A DNA stretch of 11,040 nt from Sulfurimonas sp. GTDB lineage: Bacteria; Campylobacterota; Campylobacteria; Campylobacterales; Sulfurimonadaceae. Under the pieces are notes generated by a model. It saw only the letters and a list, made by a program, of their open reading frames with translations, searched no databases and was not told the DNA's origin. Of this stretch, positions 1 to 5,182 are shown in pieces (within the stretch, counting starts at the first letter, position 1; each line of letters begins with the position of its first letter). The stretch spans positions 1-11,040 of the forward strand of contig QNZR01000188.1 of NCBI GenBank assembly GCA_003978475.1. The letters are read 5' to 3'. The translations under genes and the position numbers were made by a program.

Positions 1-217
1 CACGGTTATGAACGTGTTGACATGAATCACAAAATTTCCTGTAATCCTAACGTAGAATCTCTTTGTGATGCCAACATAAAATAGCTGTAATATCCACTGC
101 ATAACACTTTTTAACATATCTGTGCCATAGTCGCAATCTATCCCGTTTATTTTACATCTTTTTAAGCTGTATGAGATAGAATTAGTCATAAGAATTCATC
201 TACAATAAGGCTAAATA
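1..217. other. Non-coding stretch upstream of the DUF1566 gene cluster
   Basis: I see no supportable gene here. An 8-bp perfect inverted repeat (ATCACAAA at 26-33, TTTGTGAT at 62-69) is separated by 28 bp. A TTGACA (17-22) lies 17 bp from a TGTAAT (40-45), which would be textbook sigma-70 spacing. However, promoters in this phylum rarely depend on a -35 box and the distance to the first start codon would be about 170 nt, so this pair is only a candidate. The rest is AT-rich with T-runs. Confidence 0.5.
177..182 (+). promoter_or_regulatory. Probable -10 box (TAGAAT) for the first DUF1566 gene
   Basis: TAGAAT lies 35 bp before the start codon of the first DUF1566 gene, behind a T-rich stretch (146-163). 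This fits the Campylobacterota pattern of a -10 box with periodic T-tracts rather than a -35 box. A TTTACA at 151-156 is too far away (20-bp spacer) to be a convincing -35. The same hexamer occurs in front of the gene at the right edge of the window. Confidence 0.35.
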
Positions 218-715
218 ATGTTAAAATTAATGATTTTATCACTACTGTCACTACTGTTATATGCCGATGCTCCCGTAGTTAAGACGGGACAGACCACCAT
301 TTACAAAGCAGGAGATGACGGCACTTACAGAGCAGGACTTAACCGCTCCTATTCGCGTAACTCTTATGCTTTGGATGTGGTGACCGACCATGCCACCGGA
401 CTGCAATGGCAAGATGATGCCAACCCCCAATTTATGACATGGAGTGCGGCACGTACTTATTGTACGCAGCGTAATGTCAATGGAACAGGCTGGAGACTTC
501 CGACAAAGCGTGAGCTCGAAACACTTGTCGACTATAGCCAGAGCGGCAGTGCTATTGATGCGACATTCACCAATATGGCAGGTAATTACACGTATTGGTC
601 TTCTACACCCTATCGAGATGATACGACCAAAGTCGGTGTCGTGACGTATCATAACGGTTACAGCCAATCACATAAAAGCAAAAGTGACACATCGTATGTT
701 CGATGTGTCAAATAA
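218..715 (+). CDS. Exported DUF1566/Lcl-domain protein, type A, copy 1 (A1)
   Basis: A small secreted protein (165 aa) of the DUF1566 / Lcl C-terminal domain family; its role is unknown. Residues 1-17 form a hydrophobic signal peptide ending in ADA, a plausible signal peptidase I site. The lead-in (about 20-45) has KTGQT, GDDGTY and RSYSR, followed by the domain proper: TDHATGLQWQDD, W..A..YC, GWRLPTKRELETLVDY, YWSST and a terminal VRCVK. The two cysteines (in YC and RCV) are conserved in all four paralogues here and could form a disulfide. The start has an AAGG about 9 nt upstream. It is followed after 33 bp by the type B gene and is most similar in this window to the gene at 1352. Lcl in Legionella is a surface adhesin, but adhesion should not be assumed here. 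Confidence 0.85.
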   Translation: MLKLMILSLLSLLLYADAPVVKTGQTTIYKAGDDGTYRAGLNRSYSRNSYALDVVTDHATGLQWQDDANPQFMTWSAARTYCTQRNVNGTGWRLPTKRELETLVDYSQSGSAIDATFTNMAGNYTYWSSTPYRDDTTKVGVVTYHNGYSQSHKSKSDTSYVRCVK

Positions 716-748
716 AGTGAAACACAGAGAAATTATGGGGAGTATACA

Positions 749-1225
749 ATGAAAACATTTTTTATTATGCTAACGGCAGCAAGTCTGTTGTACGGATCAT
801 ATACCAGCGATGCCGACTCGCAAACGGTGTATGATGACCAGACCGATCTGACTTGGGAAGACGGTGTCAATCATCTACGGGCTTGGGGAGATGCTATTGA
901 TTATTGTGAATCACTCAATATTGTGGGCACCGGAGACTGGCGACTGCCCAGCGTCAATGAACTTTTGAGTATTGTCGATTATAATGGCGCGGCTTCTGCG
1001 GTCAATCCTGCATTTAATTTCCTTATTAATCAGCCGCATTGGTCGGCGACAACAGATGCCACCGATAGTACCTACGCATGGTATGTCAACTTTTCTGATG
1101 GTTACAGTCGGTCATTTCCCAAAGCTGTCCGTCGTTATGTGCGATGTGTACGCAAAGGAAAACTTTCAGGTTCCCAAAATGCCAACACTGCAACGCTACC
1201 GGCTATTTTTTATCTGTTGCAGTAA
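749..1225 (+). CDS. Exported DUF1566/Lcl-domain protein, type B, copy 1 (B1)
   Basis: A 158-aa secreted protein of the same family as its upstream neighbour but of a second type. A signal peptide of about 16 residues is followed almost at once by the domain: VYDDQTDLTWEDG, W.DAIDYCESL, GDWRLPSVNELLSIVDYN, HWSAT, YAWYVNFSDGYS and RYVRCVR. It lacks the TGQT/GDDG lead-in of type A. After the final RCVR it continues for about 25 residues and ends ATLPAIFYLLQ, a hydrophobic tail also found in the type B gene at 1873. The start is set by a good GGGGAG ribosome-binding site (737-742). The 33-bp gap from the preceding gene suggests one transcript. Function is unknown. Confidence 0.85.
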   Translation: MKTFFIMLTAASLLYGSYTSDADSQTVYDDQTDLTWEDGVNHLRAWGDAIDYCESLNIVGTGDWRLPSVNELLSIVDYNGAASAVNPAFNFLINQPHWSATTDATDSTYAWYVNFSDGYSRSFPKAVRRYVRCVRKGKLSGSQNANTATLPAIFYLLQ

Positions 1226-1321
1226 GTCTGTAATAGTATCTGGGATTCTGATAGAGCTGTTATCCATCGTCAATACATTAAGAAAAGATTAAGCTATAGG
1301 CAGATAACATACTACCTAAAT

Positions 1322-1340
1322 TAATTATTTTAAATAATTA
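1322..1340. promoter_or_regulatory. AT-only palindrome upstream of the second DUF1566 pair
   Basis: A perfect inverted repeat with 9-bp arms (TAATTATTT / AAATAATTA) around a single central T, ending 11 bp before the start codon at 1352 and just before its ribosome-binding site (AGGAAT). It sits in the 126-bp gap (1226-1351) between the two gene pairs, where I see no other clear signal. It could be an operator for the second pair. An all-AT palindrome in AT-rich DNA can also arise by chance. Confidence 0.35.
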
Positions 1341-1351
1341 TAGGAATAAGT

Positions 1352-1873
1352 ATGTTTAAAAGTATTATTGTTATCTCCATAACCTTTCTCTTTTCTTGTG
1401 CTGAGAGTTATGTCCTTAAAACAGGGCAGACTGTTGAGTATAAAACGGGTGATAATGGAACCTATCATGCGCTGACAGGCGTTGAGCGTTCCTATAGCCG
1501 TGACAATATAAATGGAATAGTTTCAGACCATAGTACAAACTTGCAATGGCAGGATTATTATGAAGAGGGAAAGATATATCGTACGGACTGGACAGCAGCC
1601 AATACCTATTGTACAAAATTACATTTAAAAGGTGTCGGTTGGCGATTACCCACTCGCTATGAGCTGACAACAATTGTAGATTATAGTCAGAGTCATCCGG
1701 CAATTAATACAACGTTTTTTCAGGTAACAGCTTCAGGAACCTACTGGTCTTCTACAAGTTATATGAAGCCTGAGTCTGCGAATGCATGGCGTACCAATTT
1801 TAATGATGGCGGTGATTATGTTAGTAAAAAAGAGAATGTGAATTTTGTTAGATGTGTTAGAGGTGCTAAATAA
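1352..1873 (+). CDS. Exported DUF1566/Lcl-domain protein, type A, copy 2 (A2)
   Basis: A 173-aa paralogue of the gene at 218, matching it along its whole length: VLKTGQT, YKTGDNGTY, RSYSRD, SDHSTNLQWQD, GVGWRLPTRYELTTIVDYSQS, YWSSTSY and a final VRCVRG. It has about eight more residues between the WQD and W..A..YC motifs than copy 1. The N-terminus is hydrophobic and reads FLFSCAES around residue 16, which resembles a weak lipobox. This copy may therefore be a lipoprotein, whereas copy 1 has an ordinary ADA cleavage site and no cysteine there. The stop codon overlaps the next start (TAATG at 1871-1875), so the two genes are probably translationally coupled. The DNA is more AT-rich than copy 1. 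Function is unknown. Confidence 0.85.
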   Translation: MFKSIIVISITFLFSCAESYVLKTGQTVEYKTGDNGTYHALTGVERSYSRDNINGIVSDHSTNLQWQDYYEEGKIYRTDWTAANTYCTKLHLKGVGWRLPTRYELTTIVDYSQSHPAINTTFFQVTASGTYWSSTSYMKPESANAWRTNFNDGGDYVSKKENVNFVRCVRGAK

Positions 1874-2367
1874 TGAAATGGATTATTTTTTTGGCAATGC
1901 TTGCAGGCACTTTACATGCGGCATTGATTCGCGATAATGTCTTAGAGGTTGTATATGATGAGAAGACCAATTTAATATGGCAAGATAATATCAGTGTCAA
2001 AACGGATCGATTTATCTGGGAAGATGCTATTGACTACTGTGAAGCTCTTGATTTTGCCAATTCTCAGGAGTGGCGTGTTCCCAATATTAATGAACTTTTT
2101 AGCATAGTTCATATGGAACATGCCTTTCCGTCAATCAATACAGATATCTTTAAAAATATTGTGCCTCGATACTATTATTGGTCTTCAACGACTTTTGCAG
2201 GAAACACTAATTTTGTGTGGAACATTTACTTTGGCTATGGACATGAGAGCACTTGCACCAGAAATCATCGGTATTATGTTAGATGTGTACGAGACAAAGA
2301 ACCTGAGGCGGTTCTTCCTTTACAGCCCTCAGAGTTACCTTTTTTATATTATTACTTATTAAACTAA
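1873..2367 (+). CDS. Exported DUF1566/Lcl-domain protein, type B, copy 2 (B2)
   Basis: A 164-aa paralogue of the gene at 749. It has a signal peptide of about 16 residues ending LHA, then VVYDEKTNLIWQD, WEDAIDYCEAL, EWRVPNINELFSIV, YYWSSTTF, FVWNIYFGYG and YYVRCVR. As in copy 1, a tail of about 25 residues follows the last cysteine and ends in a hydrophobic aromatic block (LPFLYYYLLN). The start overlaps the upstream stop by one base. The last four bases are shared with the convergent ribE gene (stop codons interlocked at 2364-2367), leaving no room for a terminator between them. Function is unknown. The fixed A-B order in both copies suggests the two types act together. Confidence 0.85.
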   Translation: MKWIIFLAMLAGTLHAALIRDNVLEVVYDEKTNLIWQDNISVKTDRFIWEDAIDYCEALDFANSQEWRVPNINELFSIVHMEHAFPSINTDIFKNIVPRYYYWSSTTFAGNTNFVWNIYFGYGHESTCTRNHRYYVRCVRDKEPEAVLPLQPSELPFLYYYLLN

Positions 2368-2975
2368 TACAGTGCCGTTATGTTACTAATATCGTCCCAG
2401 CTGAGGGTCTTTTGACGATGTTGTAGCAGATGTTGCATGTAACGGGCAAACATATCGGTTTCAATATTGACACGCACTCCTTGGGTATAACTTCCAAAAA
2501 GCGTTTCGTTCATGGTAATGGGAATGATGGTCAGTCGAAAACTTTCAGAGTAGACGTCATTGACGGTCAGGCTGACACCATCAATGGCAATGGAGCCTTT
2601 GGGCACAATGAGCGGTATGAATTCAGGCGCTACCTGAATAAAAACATCATAGCTATTACCGGTATTGACAATTTTTTCAACGGTGCCGATAGTGTCAATG
2701 TGTCCTTGAACCATATGGCCTTCAAAACGATCTCCCATGATCATAGCGGGTTCTACATGTACATGATGACGAAGGCGTTCCATGGCGATGTGGCGCTGTG
2801 TTTCAGGAGAGAGTTCGACACTAAATCCACGACGCTGCAGACCCACCACACTAAGACATGCACCGTTAATGGCAATAGAGTCTCCGAGCTTAGGTCGATG
2901 AACCGCTGTTAATGAGAGCGTATTGTTCTGAAATGACGTTACTGTTCCCATTTCACGTATTAATCCGGTAAACAC
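2364..2975 (-). CDS. ribE: Riboflavin synthase, alpha subunit
   Basis: Catalyses the last step of riboflavin synthesis, the dismutation of two 6,7-dimethyl-8-ribityllumazine molecules into riboflavin and a ribitylamino-pyrimidine; the family forms cytosolic homotrimers. The 203-aa length is usual. Two lumazine-binding barrels are visible. The first runs from the signature MFTG through GDSIAINGACLSV (31-43) and SPET. The second starts near residue 87 with GHMVQGHIDTIGTV and continues with GSIAIDGVSLTVNDV, IPITMNETLFG and ETDMFARYMQHLL. The first codon is GTG (2975-2973), chosen because MFTG is the invariant N-terminus; AAGG lies 6 nt upstream. An ATG two bases further upstream is in another frame and gives only five codons. 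The gene is convergent with the DUF1566 cluster and divergent from the response regulator, 60 bp away. Confidence 0.95.
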   Translation of the reverse strand: MFTGLIREMGTVTSFQNNTLSLTAVHRPKLGDSIAINGACLSVVGLQRRGFSVELSPETQRHIAMERLRHHVHVEPAMIMGDRFEGHMVQGHIDTIGTVEKIVNTGNSYDVFIQVAPEFIPLIVPKGSIAIDGVSLTVNDVYSESFRLTIIPITMNETLFGSYTQGVRVNIETDMFARYMQHLLQHRQKTLSWDDISNITALY

Positions 2976-3035
2976 ATAAAACCTTCATTTAAAATAGAAA
3001 TGGTATTATTGCATAGATTTACTTGAGGTTGACTA
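2976..3035. promoter_or_regulatory. Divergent promoter region between ribE and the response regulator
   Basis: This 60-bp gap must contain both start signals. On the + strand, TATTAT (3004-3009) is a possible -10 box for the response regulator, and TTGAGG (about 3023-3028) is its ribosome-binding site. On the - strand, TATTTT (about 2996-2991) could be the -10 box for ribE, and AAGG (2985-2982) is its ribosome-binding site. These boxes are assigned by eye only. I see no FMN riboswitch-like sequence. Confidence 0.35.
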
Positions 3036-4214
3036 ATGGAAAAAATTTTGGTGGTTGAAGACAATACATCGCTTGCTACAATGCTTTCTCTCAAAATTGA
3101 GTCGGCGTTGCCCTTTGAGGTGGATATTGCCTACTCACTCAAAGAGGCGCAACTCTTTGTTCGGAAATTTGACTATTTTATCGTATTGCTCGATAGTCAT
3201 TTGCCCGATGCTCCTAATGGTGAAGCTGTTGATGCCATGCTCTCCAAAGCTATGAATTGTATTGTTTTAAGTAACAATGTGGACAAAGTATTTCGACAGA
3301 AAATGTTGCAAAAACCTATTATTGACTATATCGGCAAAGGAGGTGTGGAAGAGGTCGATTTTATTATCAGTACAATAGAGCGGTTACATAAAAATCGCAA
3401 CCATACGGTCATGCTGGTCGATGATTCCATGGTATTTCGCAAGCAGATGAAAAGCATGCTGGAGCATCTTTTTTTTCATGTTATTGCCTGTGCCCACGGT
3501 GAAGAGGCGATTAATTTACTGCAAGAACGTGATGATATCAGTTTGGTCATCACCGACTACAATATGCCGGTGATGAACGGCTTGGAGCTTACTGCCGCTA
3601 TCCGTAAACAATTCAAAAAACACCAACTCAGTATTTTAGCCATTTCAGGTAACAGCGATGACGATGTCTCAGCAATGTTTCTTAAAAAGGGAGCTACCGA
3701 TTTTATTAAAAAACCCTTTTTGAAAGAGGAGTTCTCGTGCCGTGTCAATAATACCATTGAAGCACTTGAAAATACTGCCGCCATTACCAACAGTGCCAAT
3801 CGGGATTTTGTAACGGGTTTGTACAATCGGCGCTATTTTGATAGCTACATGCAGCAGTATCTTGAACAGGTTCAGGAGCGTTCCGAGCACTTTGTGCTGG
3901 TAATGGCAGAACCCAGGTCACCTGCTACCCAACAAGAGCTGGTGCAAGTTTCTGAAATTTTGCGCTCCTATATTGAACCTTACGATCTGCTGGTACGCTA
4001 CTCCGAAGAGGAGTTCTGTATGGTGCTGAAACAGCGTACCTCAGAGCAGACGCGAACGCTTCTTGAGCGCATTGTCGATTACGCCAAAGGGGTAGATACG
4101 GATATTGCTTTGGGATTTACATGTCATTTTGACAACGGCTTGCAGGAGATGCTTAATCATGTTGATATGATGTTGCACAACGCCAAACACAGTGGTGACA
4201 TTGAGGGAGATTAA
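3036..4214 (+). CDS. Response regulator with two receiver domains and a degenerate GGDEF domain
   Basis: A 392-aa cytosolic signalling protein with no membrane segment. REC1 (about 3-117) has acidic E8/D9, probable phosphoacceptor D53 (VLLDSHLP), S79 and K101. REC2 (about 124-242) has D129/D130, phosphoacceptor D174 (TDYNMP), S204 and K226-P227. The C-terminal part (about 256-388) opens like a GGDEF domain (DFVTGLYNRRYFD) and ends near residue 388. Where GGDEF should stand it reads S323-EEEF, and the usual metal- and GTP-binding stretch (DxDxFKxxND) is missing, replaced by MAEPRSPATQ. It is therefore unlikely to make cyclic di-GMP and may be a dimerisation or output module. The REC-REC-GGDEF layout matches PleD and the Campylobacter bile-response regulator CbrR. 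No histidine kinase is adjacent. Its stop interlocks with that of the convergent Sel1 gene. Confidence 0.88.
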   Translation: MEKILVVEDNTSLATMLSLKIESALPFEVDIAYSLKEAQLFVRKFDYFIVLLDSHLPDAPNGEAVDAMLSKAMNCIVLSNNVDKVFRQKMLQKPIIDYIGKGGVEEVDFIISTIERLHKNRNHTVMLVDDSMVFRKQMKSMLEHLFFHVIACAHGEEAINLLQERDDISLVITDYNMPVMNGLELTAAIRKQFKKHQLSILAISGNSDDDVSAMFLKKGATDFIKKPFLKEEFSCRVNNTIEALENTAAITNSANRDFVTGLYNRRYFDSYMQQYLEQVQERSEHFVLVMAEPRSPATQQELVQVSEILRSYIEPYDLLVRYSEEEFCMVLKQRTSEQTRTLLERIVDYAKGVDTDIALGFTCHFDNGLQEMLNHVDMMLHNAKHSGDIEGD

Positions 4215-4879
4215 AAAACGATTTTTCCGTCGTCTTGAAGCTGTGCGATAATGGCTTTGGCTTTACTGTGCCCGCCGTAAGCTGCTTTGCGGCACAACTC
4301 AAGGGCTTTGTCATGATCTTGTGTGACGCCCAGTCCCTGATCATACATAAGTCCCAGATTGTAGTGTCCGGTGGGGAGTCCATTTTCCGATGCTCGCTCA
4401 AAACAGCGCAGGGCACGCGCCATGTTTTGTTCCACGCCGTGACCTTCCTTGTAGAGTACGCCCAAATTGTTGAATGCTTCGGCATGCCCGCGTTTTGCCG
4501 CCTCTTCATACCAAAAGGCCGCTTCCGAGTAGTTTTGTACACAGCCCAGACCTCGTTCAAGCATCAGGGCTACTTCATATTGTGCCGGCGGTACTTCCAA
4601 GATGGCGGCTTCCAAAAAGAGCGCATAGGCCCGGAACCGGTCATTGTCATAGTGCAGTAATGCCAAATTAAACAGGGCATACGGCTGCTTTTTTTCAGCG
4701 GCTTTTTCATACCAAAAACGTGCTTTTTCAGTGTCTTTTGCTGTGCCCTGAGCATTTTGGTACATAAATCCCAGTGAGGTTTGTGCATCGGCGTTATCAC
4801 GCTCGGCAAGTGCCGTATACAGAGCCAATGCCTGAGAATAATGGTGAGTATTGTAGGCATCATGCGCGGTTTCGATCAT
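4211..4879 (-). CDS. Cytosolic Sel1-like repeat protein
   Basis: A 222-aa alpha-solenoid protein built of Sel1-like repeats, a TPR relative that usually acts as a protein-binding scaffold. An N-terminal helical pair (about 3-30, with YSQALALYTALAERDNADA) is followed by repeats at about 32-65, 67-97 (a short one lacking the GxGV loop), 99-132, 134-168 and 170-204. These show the pattern LGxMYxxGxGVxxDxxKAxxWYxKAAxxGxxxA. There is no signal peptide, and it lacks the paired-cysteine pattern of the secreted Helicobacter Hcp proteins, so I place it in the cytosol. The ATG follows the stop codon of the 76-aa gene without a gap (TAAATG), with AAAGG a few bases before, so the two are co-translated. 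The binding partner cannot be read from the sequence. Its 3' end overlaps the response regulator by 4 bp. Confidence 0.87.
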   Translation of the reverse strand: MIETAHDAYNTHHYSQALALYTALAERDNADAQTSLGFMYQNAQGTAKDTEKARFWYEKAAEKKQPYALFNLALLHYDNDRFRAYALFLEAAILEVPPAQYEVALMLERGLGCVQNYSEAAFWYEEAAKRGHAEAFNNLGVLYKEGHGVEQNMARALRCFERASENGLPTGHYNLGLMYDQGLGVTQDHDKALELCRKAAYGGHSKAKAIIAQLQDDGKIVF

Positions 4880-5110
4880 TTAAACCTTTCGTTTGTGCTG
4901 AAATTTTTTTGCTTTGGCATCAGGTTTTTGATGTTTAAACTGCTCCAGCAGCTTCTCTTTTTCACTAAGGTGCTCATCACGTATGTTGTGCTCCTCATCG
5001 CCATCTACGGCCGGATCGTATTCGATCACTTCAGGCTGATAATCCTTAAACGGATCTTCGCTCTTCTTTTTTTCGTTGTGCATCTTAAACTTTTCACTAT
5101 CTTTTTTCAT
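4880..5110 (-). CDS. Small highly charged protein of unknown function
   Basis: A 76-aa very hydrophilic protein, dominated by Lys, Glu and Asp and without cysteine or any hydrophobic core or membrane segment, so it is probably largely disordered. It has a basic start (MKKDSEKFKMHNEKKK), an acidic middle containing DPFKDYQPEVIEYDP, a helical KEKLLEQFKHQKPDAKAKK stretch and a basic end (KRKV). I accept it as a gene because it has AGGA upstream, fills the space exactly to the Sel1-repeat start (its TAA abuts the next ATG), and sits divergently from mnmG. A second ATG at residue 10 could be an alternative start. I do not recognise the family. The Sel1-repeat protein next door is an obvious candidate partner, but that rests on gene position only. 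Confidence 0.68.
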   Translation of the reverse strand: MKKDSEKFKMHNEKKKSEDPFKDYQPEVIEYDPAVDGDEEHNIRDEHLSEKEKLLEQFKHQKPDAKAKKFQHKRKV

Positions 5111-5148
5111 ATTTTAGAATTCCTTAGCTTAAATGACCAAGGAGTAGG

Positions 5149-5154
5149 TATAAT
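5149..5154 (+). promoter_or_regulatory. Consensus -10 box for mnmG
   Basis: A perfect TATAAT lies 28 bp before the mnmG start codon in the 72-bp gap that separates it from the divergent 76-aa gene. No -35 box is clear at 16-18 bp upstream, as is usual in this phylum. The mnmG ribosome-binding site is AAAGAGAG (5172-5179). The - strand gene needs its own promoter in the same gap; TATAAA on that strand (about 5170-5165) is a possibility. Confidence 0.6.
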
Positions 5155-5182
5155 TTCACCATTATTTATACAAAGAGAGTCC

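Noticed and set aside
218..2367. A diversity-generating retroelement acting on the DUF1566 proteins
   Set aside because: Related C-type-lectin-like domains are typical targets, but no reverse transcriptase, template repeat or adenine-biased variable region is visible; the paralogues differ throughout, not in one C-terminal patch.
2430..2912. A 160-codon open frame on the + strand inside ribE
   Set aside because: It lies entirely within a well-supported gene on the other strand and resembles no family.
2976..3035. An FMN riboswitch in front of ribE
   Set aside because: The 60-bp gap is too short for that element and shows none of its conserved blocks.
4781..5182. An in-frame N-terminal extension of 134 residues for MnmG
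   Set aside because: It is antisense to the Sel1-repeat and 76-aa genes, has a composition unlike MnmG, lies upstream of the TATAAT at 5149, and the family begins at MKYDVIVVGAG.
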